A stretch of 49,093 nt of DNA, taken from an uncultured Lysobacterales bacterium. GTDB lineage: Bacteria > Pseudomonadota > Gammaproteobacteria > Xanthomonadales > SZUA-36. Positions 34,846-43,199 of the stretch are shown piece by piece; position 1 is the first letter of the stretch, and each line of letters opens with the position of its first letter. A model generated the notes under the pieces. That model was not told the origin of the DNA and did not search any database. It saw only the letters and a list, made by a program, of their open reading frames with translations. The stretch lies in contig CALBDB010000054.1 of assembly GCA_937927755.1 (NCBI GenBank), forward strand, positions 1 to 49,093, read 5' to 3'. Made by a program: the position numbers and the translations under genes.

Positions 34846-35767
34846 TTTCATCACAATCGTCGAAGTCGGCCCGCGCGACGGTCTGCAGAATGAGGCAAAT
34901 ACACTGCCGGCCACGTCGAGGATAGAACTGATTGATAGGTTGGCAAATTGTGGTGTGCCGGTCATTGAAGCCGGCAGCTTTGTCAGTCCCGGGTGGGTTC
35001 CACAAATGGACGGGACCGGCGAGGTACTGGCGGGGATCAATCCCCTGCCCGGCACCCGCTACCCGGTTCTTGTGCCGAACATGAAAGGTTTTGAACTCGC
35101 CAGTGAGGCGGGGGCAACCGAAATTGCGCTATTTACCGCGGCTTCAGAAAGCTTCAGCCAGCGTAATACCAACTGCAGTATTGCCGAATCAATCGCCCGT
35201 CTCGCCCCCGTTGCTGAACAGGCAAGGGCCGCCGGCATGCGGGTGCGCGGCTATGTCTCCTGTGTGCTCGGTTGCCCCTATGAAGGTGACATTGAAAGCT
35301 CTGATGTAGTGTCAGTCTGTGAGCAGTTGGCCAGTATCGGCTGCGATGAAATTTCACTGGGCGATACCATCGGTGCGGGCACGGCGGCAGAGGCGAGCGC
35401 GCTGGTCAAGGACGTGATGAGCGTTGTGGCTGCGGACAGACTTGCCGTGCATTTTCACGACACCTATGGCCAGGCGCTTGCAAACATCCTAGCCTGCCTG
35501 GATGCCGGTATAGAGACGGTCGACTCGTCCGTGGCCGGCCTCGGCGGCTGCCCTTACGCCAAAGGGGCGAGCGGCAATGTTGCTACCGAAGACGTCGTCT
35601 ATATGCTGCGCGGGCTTGGCCTGGAAACCGGCATCAATCTGCACCGGTTGGCTGAAACCGGCGATTGGATTTCAAAGCAACTCCGGCGTGCCAATAACAG
35701 CAGGGCCGGAGTCGCGCTACTTAACAAAACAAATCAGCAAGGAGTTCCTGAAGATGAAATTGAATGA
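34838..35767 (+). CDS. liuE: Hydroxymethylglutaryl-CoA lyase
   Basis: The 309-residue TIM-barrel enzyme cleaves HMG-CoA to acetyl-CoA and acetoacetate, the last leucine-specific step. The N-terminal VEVGPRDGLQNEANTL has the catalytic Arg13 and metal Asp14; LAVHFHDTYGQALANI carries the metal-binding histidines, and GLGGCPYAKGASGNVATED the flexible-loop catalytic cysteine. The start overlaps liuC by 8 bases and the end overlaps the dehydrogenase start by 14. Confidence 0.95.
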   Translation: MIDFITIVEVGPRDGLQNEANTLPATSRIELIDRLANCGVPVIEAGSFVSPGWVPQMDGTGEVLAGINPLPGTRYPVLVPNMKGFELASEAGATEIALFTAASESFSQRNTNCSIAESIARLAPVAEQARAAGMRVRGYVSCVLGCPYEGDIESSDVVSVCEQLASIGCDEISLGDTIGAGTAAEASALVKDVMSVVAADRLAVHFHDTYGQALANILACLDAGIETVDSSVAGLGGCPYAKGASGNVATEDVVYMLRGLGLETGINLHRLAETGDWISKQLRRANNSRAGVALLNKTNQQGVPEDEIE

Positions 35768-36521
35768 AGTCAAAGCACTGATCACAGGCGGAGTTTCCGG
35801 TCTTGGCCTGGCAGTAGCACGCAACATTGTCAGCGGCGGCGGACAGGTCGTACTGCTCGACATCAACGACGTTGCGGGCGATGTGGCAGTTGCGGAACTG
35901 GGCGAATCGGCCAGCTATATCCGCACCGACGTCAGCTCTGAGCAGGAAGTAATAGAGGCGGTAAACACAGCCGTTGAGCGTATGGGCATGATAAATGTCG
36001 CCATGAATTGCGCGGGTATTATCGGTGCCGGTCGTGTTTTGGGCCGTGAAGCGCCAATGCCGCTGGATTTCTTTGCAAAGGTTATCCAGGTCAACCTCAT
36101 CGGAAGTTTCAATATCTGCAAGGCTGCCGGTGCGGCAATGGAAAACAATACGCCAAGCGAGGATGGTGAGCGCGGCGTAATCATCAGCACGGCCTCAGTG
36201 GCTGCTTATGAAGGCCAGATCGGCCAGGCAGCTTATTCCGCATCGAAGGGCGGCATCGTTGGCATGACACTACCCATCGCACGGGAATATGCCCGTATCG
36301 GTGTACGGGTCAATGCGATCGCACCCGGTATCTTCTGGACACCGATGGTTGACGGTATGCCGCCCCATGTACAGGAGTCGCTGTCTGCATCCATTCCATT
36401 TCCGAGCCGGTTGGGTAAACCTGAAGAATTTGCTGAATTGGCAACCCATATCATGGAGAATGGATATATCAACGGTGAAACCATCCGTCTGGATGGTGCC
36501 GTCAGGCTGGCGCCAAAATAA
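35754..36521 (+). CDS. HSD10-like short-chain 3-hydroxyacyl-CoA dehydrogenase
   Basis: A 255-residue SDR with TGGVSGLGLAVARN (NAD binding), NCAGIIGAGRVLGRE, and the catalytic triad Ser148 (STASVAAYEG), Tyr161 and Lys165 (AYSASKGG). VRVNAIAPGIFWTPM and an NGYINGETIRLDGAVRLAPK C-terminus are typical of the HSD17B10 / 3-hydroxy-2-methylbutyryl-CoA dehydrogenase family. It likely oxidises 2-methyl-3-hydroxybutyryl-CoA in isoleucine degradation, feeding the thiolase in this cluster. The ATG at 35754 follows AAGGAG; the open frame extends upstream into liuE but that is a shadow. Confidence 0.88.
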   Translation: MKLNEVKALITGGVSGLGLAVARNIVSGGGQVVLLDINDVAGDVAVAELGESASYIRTDVSSEQEVIEAVNTAVERMGMINVAMNCAGIIGAGRVLGREAPMPLDFFAKVIQVNLIGSFNICKAAGAAMENNTPSEDGERGVIISTASVAAYEGQIGQAAYSASKGGIVGMTLPIAREYARIGVRVNAIAPGIFWTPMVDGMPPHVQESLSASIPFPSRLGKPEEFAELATHIMENGYINGETIRLDGAVRLAPK

Positions 36522-36533
36522 CAGGAGGGGCCA

Positions 36534-36941
36534 ATGGAAACCTTTGCCGAAGTAAGGAAACACATACTTGAAAATCACGCGCTGTTCATCGATGAACCAT
36601 TTCAACTCGGCTTCGATGTTGAAATGGATGGCAGTGACAGAAAACAGGCGGTCTTTGTTGCTGAACTGAAGACGGCGGACAACCGGCGTTACCTGCGGGT
36701 GGAATCGCTGATATGCCCATTGGATGACTTTGACGCGGAAAAATGCCTGCGTATCAACCTGATCCTGCGTGTAGGTTACCTTGCTGTTGGCGACCTTGAG
36801 GGTATGGCATATATAAAAATGTGCGAAAACCTGCCCTACAAGTCACTGGATAGCGAGGAGCTGGAATACGTCATCAGCCACCTTGCGCCGATGGCGGACC
36901 GGATGGAACAAGCGCTTGAATCGGCTCACGACATCGCCTGA
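36534..36941 (+). CDS. Hypothetical protein, possible YbjN/secretion-chaperone-like fold
   Basis: I do not firmly recognise this 135-residue acidic protein. It starts behind a strong ACAGGAGGG site 13 bases after the dehydrogenase gene, so it is probably co-transcribed. The alternation of helix, four or five strands and a helix (an AEVRKHILENHALFIDEPFQ start, LRINLILRVGYLAVGDLEG, then ELEYVISHLAPMADRMEQAL) resembles YbjN and type III secretion chaperone folds. That is a weak structural guess. No membrane segment or signal peptide. Confidence 0.7.
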   Translation: METFAEVRKHILENHALFIDEPFQLGFDVEMDGSDRKQAVFVAELKTADNRRYLRVESLICPLDDFDAEKCLRINLILRVGYLAVGDLEGMAYIKMCENLPYKSLDSEELEYVISHLAPMADRMEQALESAHDIA

Positions 36942-36981
36942 AGCGTCCGGGTATACTTTTTAAAAGCGACAGGAAAATACA

Positions 36982-37812
36982 ATGGAAGAAATCACCAACT
37001 TTATAACCGATGGAAACCTGGTGGAAATGCTGCTCAATGGTGCCATGAACCTGGTCATCGCCGCGATCATTTTCGTCGTTGGTAAGTGGATAGCCAACGC
37101 TGTACAGAACACACTCGAAAAATTGCTCAGAAAACGTAATGTGGACGAGGTACTCGTTGATTTCCTGGGTACTATTTCATTTGCACTGGTGCTGGTAATT
37201 GCCGTTGTAGCGGCATTCGATACCCTCGGTATCCCGGCAGCTTCGTTCCTGGCCATTGTCGGCGCAGCCGGCCTGGCCATTGGCCTCGCCTTGAAGGACT
37301 CCCTTTCCAACTTTGCATCCGGTGTCATGCTGGTATTGTTCCGGCCTTTTTCAAAGGGCGACTTCATTGATGCCGGCGGCATTACCGGCACGGTGGATGA
37401 GATACACCTGGTCAGTACGCTGATGACCACCCCCGATAACAAGCTGATTACCGTGCCCAACGCGATGATATATTCCAGCGCCATCACCAATTACTCGGCC
37501 AAGCCCACACGCAGGCTGGATATGGTTTTTGGCGTTGGTTATGACGATGATCTGAAAGTCGTTGCCGATGTTTTGAGAAAAACCTGCAGCGATCACCCGA
37601 AAGTCCTGGACGAGCCTGAAACCGGTATCTTTATCTCCAACCTCGGCGACAGCAGTGTAGATTTTGCTGTCAGGCCGTGGGTAGCGAGCGAGGATTACTG
37701 GGGTGTGCGTGCGCAAATCCTGGAAACCGCCAAGATTGAACTCGAAGCTGCGGGTTGCAATATCCCGTACCCACAAACTGATGTGCACCTTCACCAGGTT
37801 TCACAGGATTAG
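36982..37812 (+). CDS. mscS: Small-conductance mechanosensitive channel, MscS family
   Basis: A 276-residue inner-membrane channel with three membrane helices (about 20-43, 60-83 and 88-115). The pore helix has the Gly/Ala packing typical of MscS (SFLAIVGAAGLAIGLALKDS, then LSNFASGVMLVLFRPF). The soluble beta domain follows: KGDFIDAGGITGTVDEIHLV, STLMTTPDNKLITVPNAMIY and NYSAKPTRRLDMVFGVGYDD. Length is close to E. coli MscS (286). It opens under hypo-osmotic membrane tension to release solutes. It ends 17 bases before the encapsulated-ferritin-like gene. Confidence 0.94.
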   Translation: MEEITNFITDGNLVEMLLNGAMNLVIAAIIFVVGKWIANAVQNTLEKLLRKRNVDEVLVDFLGTISFALVLVIAVVAAFDTLGIPAASFLAIVGAAGLAIGLALKDSLSNFASGVMLVLFRPFSKGDFIDAGGITGTVDEIHLVSTLMTTPDNKLITVPNAMIYSSAITNYSAKPTRRLDMVFGVGYDDDLKVVADVLRKTCSDHPKVLDEPETGIFISNLGDSSVDFAVRPWVASEDYWGVRAQILETAKIELEAAGCNIPYPQTDVHLHQVSQD

Positions 37813-37829
37813 TTAACCGGAGGATACAA

Positions 37830-38117
37830 ATGGCAAACGAAGGCTATCACGAACCCGTTTCGGAAATCAGCGATGCGACACGCGACATGCACCGCGCCAT
37901 CGTTTCCCTGATGGAGGAACTCGAGGCCGTTGACTGGTACAACCAGCGTGTTGATGCTTGCAAGGATCCCGAACTGAAGGCCATTCTCGCCCACAACAGG
38001 GATGAGGAAAAAGAGCACGCGGCAATGGTCCTGGAATGGATTCGCAGGCGTGATGCGGTCATGGATGATGAATTGAAGGATTACCTGTTCACAGACAAGC
38101 CAATTGCGCATTCATAG
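37830..38117 (+). CDS. Encapsulated-ferritin-like (EncFtn) protein without targeting peptide
   Basis: A 95-residue protein matching the encapsulated ferritin family: HRAIVSLMEELEAVDWYNQR, then AILAHNRDEEKEHAAMVLEW and a DYLFTDKPIAHS end. The ferroxidase-site residues of Rhodospirillum rubrum EncFtn correspond to Glu29, Glu30, Glu32, Trp36, Glu59/Glu60 and His63 here. EncFtn forms a ring of dimers that oxidises Fe(II) but stores iron only inside an encapsulin shell. Two things are unusual: the product stops where the R. rubrum protein continues into its C-terminal encapsulin-targeting peptide, and no encapsulin shell gene is adjacent. The ATG has an CCGGAGGA site. Confidence 0.88.
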   Translation: MANEGYHEPVSEISDATRDMHRAIVSLMEELEAVDWYNQRVDACKDPELKAILAHNRDEEKEHAAMVLEWIRRRDAVMDDELKDYLFTDKPIAHS

Positions 38118-39282
38118 GTCAATTTTGCAGCTAATGCCCTTTGTGCTGCTGTTGCCCATGGTAACGGCAGCACAGGCTGCAACGCTGATCGGTTTTGCCG
38201 AATTGCCCGCCGATACATTTGTAGCCGGGCCGACATCCGGCCAGTTTATTGATCCCGTAAACGGCCGAAAACCGCCTTTTACGGATCAGCAGCCTGTACA
38301 GGGCTTCTCCGCACTGCTAAGAGACCAGGATGGCTCGTACCTCGTCCTCAGTGACAATGGCTTTGGACAACTCAGCAATTCATCCGACTACATTTTGAGC
38401 ATGTACCTCGTTCAGCCCGATTTCCGCACCTTGAATGGCGGCAGTGGAAGTATTCAAATAGACAAGATCATCAATCTCAGCGACCCGGAGCATCACTTGC
38501 CCTATCAAACGGTGCGTAAAACCGACCGTTTGCTGACTGGTGCGGACCTGGACCCGGAATCATTTCAGCGGGCACCCGATGGCAGCATCTGGATTGGAGA
38601 GGAGTTCAATCCGTCCCTGCTCCATTTCAATATGGAAGGTGAATTACTGGCTCCACCATTCAGACTGGAAGGACTTGCTTCGGTGGACGACCCAAGCGGC
38701 AAAACCGCCACCCTGCCCCGTTCGCGTGGCTTTGAGGGTATGGCGCAATCGCCCGATGGCAGATGGCTTTACCCGATGCTGGAAGGTGCATTGATAGGTG
38801 CGGAACCCGGGCTCAATATCTACACATTCGATAGCCAGAATCGCCGTTTTGTCAATGACAACGCCAATGAGCCAAGCTACCGCTACCGGCTTGATGCCGA
38901 TGCAACTGCCATCGGGGATTTCACCATGTACTCAGAGTCTGCCGGCCTGGTGATCGAAAGAGATTCCGGACAAGGCTCCAAAGCTGTTTTGAAGAAAATA
39001 TACAAGGTTGATTTCGAGCAGCTTGATACCGATGGGTTTCTGCTCAAAACCCTTGTCGCCGACCTGTTGAAAATCGCAGACCCGAATGATTTGAACCGCG
39101 ATGGCAGTGACCAGTTCGACTTTCCGTTCTGGACGATTGAGGGCATGATTGTCATCGACCAAACAACACTGGCCATAGCAAATGACAACAATTATCCGCT
39201 CGGGCCAGCACGCGAATCCCGTGGTGCTGAACCCGACAATACGGAATTCATACTTATCAAGGTCGATCCCTTGTGGAATTAA
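38104..39282 (+). CDS. Secreted esterase-like/phytase-like protein (PF13449 type)
   Basis: A ~392-residue exported protein. From a TTG at 38104 the N-terminus reads as a good signal peptide (RIHRSILQLMPFVLLLPMVT, cleaved after AAQA); an ATG at 38134 is in frame but loses the positive n-region. The mature part resembles the esterase-like activity of phytase family: FSALLRDQDGSYLVLSDNGF, DLDPESFQRAPDGSIWIGEE and SRGFEGMAQSPDGRWLYPML, the beta-propeller-like pattern with acidic metal/phosphate-binding residues. Substrate is unknown; phosphate release from organic phosphate is one option. With the TTG start it overlaps the EncFtn gene by 14 bases. Confidence 0.78.
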   Translation: MRIHRSILQLMPFVLLLPMVTAAQAATLIGFAELPADTFVAGPTSGQFIDPVNGRKPPFTDQQPVQGFSALLRDQDGSYLVLSDNGFGQLSNSSDYILSMYLVQPDFRTLNGGSGSIQIDKIINLSDPEHHLPYQTVRKTDRLLTGADLDPESFQRAPDGSIWIGEEFNPSLLHFNMEGELLAPPFRLEGLASVDDPSGKTATLPRSRGFEGMAQSPDGRWLYPMLEGALIGAEPGLNIYTFDSQNRRFVNDNANEPSYRYRLDADATAIGDFTMYSESAGLVIERDSGQGSKAVLKKIYKVDFEQLDTDGFLLKTLVADLLKIADPNDLNRDGSDQFDFPFWTIEGMIVIDQTTLAIANDNNYPLGPARESRGAEPDNTEFILIKVDPLWN

Positions 39283-40410
<1,128 letters not shown>

Positions 40411-40420
40411 GATTATTCAG

Positions 40421-41269
40421 ATGGCAAATGTCAAAGAAATTTCACGCAATCGCATCCATGACGGGTACCAGCTACGTCTTCAACATTATTCAGATTCGCT
40501 GCAATGTGAAATGATTTTTGGTGTTTTCCTGCCACCACAGTCGGAGACCGAACCGGTGCCGGTGCTTTACTGGTTGTCAGGCCTGACTTGCAACGATGAG
40601 AATTTTGCCCAGAAAGCCGGTGCACAGCGTCTCGCAGCCGAGCTGGGCATGGCGATTGTCTGTCCGGACACCAGCCCGAGGGACACCGACCTGCCGGGAG
40701 AGCACGATAGCTGGGATTTTGGCTCCGGCGCAGGCTTCTACATCAATGCCACGCAGGCGCCCTGGTCCAGGCACTACAACATGTATGACTACGTCACACG
40801 TGAACTACCTGCCCTGGTGGAAGCGGAGCTGCCCGCAACAGAACAGCGCTGTGTCAGCGGTCACTCCATGGGGGGGCATGGCGCCCTGATGTGTGCACTT
40901 AAAGACCCGGGCCGTTATGTTTCAGTTTCCGCATTTGCGCCAATATGTCACCCGTCGGAGTCACCGTGGGGCATAAAGGCTTTCAGTAATTACCTTGGCG
41001 AAGACAGGAATGACTGGATTGCCTGGGACGCAACGCAGCTGGTGTGCTGCGTTGAAAAACAACTGCCCATCCTGATCGACCAGGGTACCGAGGATGAATT
41101 TCTTGGCGACCAACTAAAAACCGGCAGCCTTGAGCAGGCTTGCATCTGCACGCATCACCCGTTGGAGGTACGGATGCAGGAGGGCTATGACCATAGTTAT
41201 TACTTTATTGCGAGTTTTATTGATGACCATTTGCGGTATCACGCCAGGGCATTGGGGTTAATGGGGTGA
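40421..41269 (+). CDS. fghA: S-formylglutathione hydrolase
   Basis: The 282-residue esterase-D-type serine hydrolase completes formaldehyde oxidation by cleaving S-formylglutathione to formate and glutathione. The nucleophile is Ser149 in CVSGHSMGGHGALMCAL; the acid is in LIDQGTEDEFL and the histidine in EGYDHSYYFIASFI. VLYWLSGLTCNDENFAQKAG is the family signature near the N-terminus. It lies 10 bases after adhC. Confidence 0.94.
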   Translation: MANVKEISRNRIHDGYQLRLQHYSDSLQCEMIFGVFLPPQSETEPVPVLYWLSGLTCNDENFAQKAGAQRLAAELGMAIVCPDTSPRDTDLPGEHDSWDFGSGAGFYINATQAPWSRHYNMYDYVTRELPALVEAELPATEQRCVSGHSMGGHGALMCALKDPGRYVSVSAFAPICHPSESPWGIKAFSNYLGEDRNDWIAWDATQLVCCVEKQLPILIDQGTEDEFLGDQLKTGSLEQACICTHHPLEVRMQEGYDHSYYFIASFIDDHLRYHARALGLMG

Positions 41270-41300
41270 CTCTTTACACTTAATGCGTATGACAGGGTAG

Positions 41301-41410
41301 GCACCGGGACGGCTAGCTACTTCTGAGACACGCTGTGAATACATCCATGTACGCTCTGCCGCCAACGTCCTGTTGGCGAAGGTCTCAGAAGTAGCTACCC
41401 ATCCCGGTGC
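41301..41410. repeat. 110-bp imperfect inverted repeat with nested hairpin
   Basis: The arms 41301-41329 and 41382-41410 are complementary at 27 of 29 positions (left arm GCACCGGGACGGCTAGCTAC continuing TTCTGAGAC). The 52-base centre holds a second perfect hairpin, CGCCAAC at 41360-41366 and GTTGGCG at 41372-41378. It lies between convergent fghA and the thioredoxin gene, and has the look of ERIC-like or MITE-type intergenic repeats of marine gammaproteobacteria. It may also end transcription from either side, though there is no T-tract. Confidence 0.85.
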
Positions 41411-41476
41411 TGATGGCGCAGTGCGAAAAGCGTGTGCTGTAGATGCGGCAGGTTTGAGGGAGTCACTCTGATTGGA

Positions 41477-42013
41477 TTAATTCTGGTTTAACCATACTCT
41501 TGATTGCATGCCGATTTTGGTTGAGTAGCCTACTGAGCGGCTGGCTATTTGGCCGTCCTCGTCGATTACGAAATAGGTTGGGAATGCCCGGATATTCCAG
41601 TCGCTGGTGGTCTTTGGGCCGCCTAGCAGGACTGGCAGGTTTACACCGGTTTCGTCCAGGAATCCACGTACTTCGTCGAGGCTGCCATATTCGAGTGCGA
41701 CCGTTCTTGCCCACGGCAGCTTGCCGCTGGCGACCAGTTTGTCGAGGTTGTCGATGCTGTGTTTGCAGTAAAAACACCATGGGGCGAAGAAGTAAATCAC
41801 ACCCACTTCTCCCGGGACCATTATTGAGTCGGCCTGCCTGTCATCCAGCCACCCCAGTTCCAGTGGCGGGGTATGGCCATCATCCGGCAGGTTGCGGGTT
41901 TGCCACATGCTGACAAGCATGAACGCGGTGATGATCAGAACGACATCAACGGCCAGCGAGCCCCAGAAGTGTCCGCGAAGCGCCTTCCACCGGGATTTGA
42001 GCTTTTCCATCAT
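41477..42013 (-). CDS. Membrane-anchored thioredoxin-like protein (TlpA/DsbE/DsbD-like)
   Basis: A 178-residue protein with an N-terminal membrane anchor (FWGSLAVDVVLIITAFMLVS at about residues 15-35) and a periplasmic thioredoxin domain. The redox motif is CFYC in VIYFFAPWCFYCKHSIDNL, then a LPVLLGGPKTTSDWNIRAFP segment with the cis-proline loop (AFPTYFVIDEDGQIASRS). Probable roles are disulphide reduction or oxidation in the envelope; the partner is not known. ATG codons at 42013 and 42010 overlap the stop of the alkyltransferase-like gene, so the two are coupled. Confidence 0.82.
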   Translation of the reverse strand: MMEKLKSRWKALRGHFWGSLAVDVVLIITAFMLVSMWQTRNLPDDGHTPPLELGWLDDRQADSIMVPGEVGVIYFFAPWCFYCKHSIDNLDKLVASGKLPWARTVALEYGSLDEVRGFLDETGVNLPVLLGGPKTTSDWNIRAFPTYFVIDEDGQIASRSVGYSTKIGMQSRVWLNQN

Positions 42014-42384
42014 TGACCGTCATCACCCCACAACAAGCGGTCTACTGCGCCCCGATAACCGAAACGGTCAAGATCAACCTTGCCTTCAAGGAAAACGACA
42101 CCCTCTTCTTCAAGCATGTTTTTCTGTTTTTGCCAGGCGTCAGAATCCTCGGGGAATGAAATTCTCCCTTGGGCATTTATAACCCGGTGCCAGGGCAAAT
42201 TCACCCCGCGCGGGGCCCGCCTGAGCGCCTGGCTGACACGTCTCGCGGCGCGTGGCATACCGGATAGGCGCGCGACTTCTCCGTAGGTCAGGACGTGACC
42301 CGGCGGTATCTCGGATACCACTTTCCAGACGTTCTGGTACCAGTTTTCATCGGCAGGTTTGTCGGTTCTGTTTTCTGAACTCAT
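42010..42384 (-). CDS. atl: Alkyltransferase-like protein (ATL, MGMT family, PWHRV motif)
   Basis: A 124-residue protein of the MGMT C-terminal domain: VVSEIPPGHVLTYGEVARLS, PRAARRVSQALRRAPRGVNL and the active-site motif PWHRVINAQG. True O6-methylguanine transferases have PCHRV; here Cys is replaced by Trp, as in E. coli YbaZ and yeast Atl1. Such proteins bind O6-alkylguanine, flip the base and hand it to nucleotide excision repair without repairing it themselves. The ATG at 42384 fits the family; the frame runs on upstream as antisense of the flavin-binding protein gene. Confidence 0.87.
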   Translation of the reverse strand: MSSENRTDKPADENWYQNVWKVVSEIPPGHVLTYGEVARLSGMPRAARRVSQALRRAPRGVNLPWHRVINAQGRISFPEDSDAWQKQKNMLEEEGVVFLEGKVDLDRFGYRGAVDRLLWGDDGQ

Positions 42385-42483
42385 CCTGAAACCCGTGCCA
42401 ACAGCCAATGCCGGCACATTTACATTGAATCGCGCGACAAGGTAGCATGATGAGCAATCTAATTCACACAATTCGGACGCCAT

Positions 42484-43110
42484 ATGACACAAAAAGCTGA
42501 CACCAACTTCAAACGGGAAGCCAAGCGGGGCAGTCATGATTTCAAGCTCGCCTGCCAAGTGCTGGATGCAGGCAAGATTTGTCATGTTGGATTTACTATC
42601 GACGATCAACCCTATGTTGTACCGATGGCCTATGCCCGCCAGGGTAATCAGTTGCTGATCCACGGCTCGGTGGCAAGCCGGTTGGTAAACAGCCTGGCGT
42701 CAGGGTTGCGCTGTTGCGTGACGGTGACTCATTTTGACGGGCTGGTATACGCGAGGTCCACTTTTAACTCCTCGATGAATTATCGCTCGACTATGGTTTT
42801 CGGAACGGCACGGCTCATCGACGACCCGGATGAGAAACGCAAGAGCATCCAGGCCCTCGTTGATCACCTGATGCCCGGTCGCCGGGCCGACCTCAGAAAA
42901 TCAACCATCAAGGAACTTAATGCCACCAGCTTATTGTCGCTGCCGATCGAAACATTCAGTACAAAATGCCGCACCGGGCCACCATCGGATTCCAAGTCAG
43001 ATATGGATGCGCCGGTATGGGCCGGTGTCGTGCCATTCGAATTAACAGCAGGAGAGCCGGTGGATTCACCGGACTTACTACCCGGAACTGTCAGGCCGGA
43101 TTACCTGTAG
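42484..43110 (+). CDS. Pyridoxamine 5'-phosphate oxidase-like flavin-binding protein
   Basis: The 208-residue protein has the split-barrel FMN-binding fold of the PNPOx-like family (Pyridox_ox_2 type): CQVLDAGKICHVGFTIDDQP, VVPMAYARQGNQLLIHGSVA, SRLVNSLASGLRCCVTVTHF and a YRSTMVFGTARLIDDPDEKR core. The C-terminus has PVWAGVVPFELTAGEPVDSP. These proteins bind FMN or other flavins; the substrate is unknown and PLP synthesis is unlikely. Divergent from the ATL gene, 99 bases away. Confidence 0.83.
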   Translation: MTQKADTNFKREAKRGSHDFKLACQVLDAGKICHVGFTIDDQPYVVPMAYARQGNQLLIHGSVASRLVNSLASGLRCCVTVTHFDGLVYARSTFNSSMNYRSTMVFGTARLIDDPDEKRKSIQALVDHLMPGRRADLRKSTIKELNATSLLSLPIETFSTKCRTGPPSDSKSDMDAPVWAGVVPFELTAGEPVDSPDLLPGTVRPDYL

Positions 43111-43141
43111 ACAAATCTGAAAATCGTTCAGCAATAAAAAT

Positions 43142-43164
43142 CGGGCCGGCATTTAGCCGGCCCG
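43142..43164. terminator. Bidirectional intrinsic terminator between convergent genes
   Basis: A perfect 9-bp stem (CGGGCCGGC, loop ATTTA, GCCGGCCCG). In the - direction it is followed by ATTTTTATT, a good T-tract, so it should end the secreted-protein gene whose stop is at 43200. In the + direction only a short TTTT follows (43171-43173 area), giving weaker termination for the flavin-binding protein gene. Confidence 0.8.
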
Positions 43165-43199
43165 CCAGATTTTACGTATCTTGAGAATGCGGCAAATCG

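Noticed and set aside
37830-39282. Encapsulin shell gene next to the EncFtn-like protein
   Set aside because: The following gene has a signal peptide and phytase-like motifs, not the HK97-like shell fold. No other frame there encodes a shell protein.
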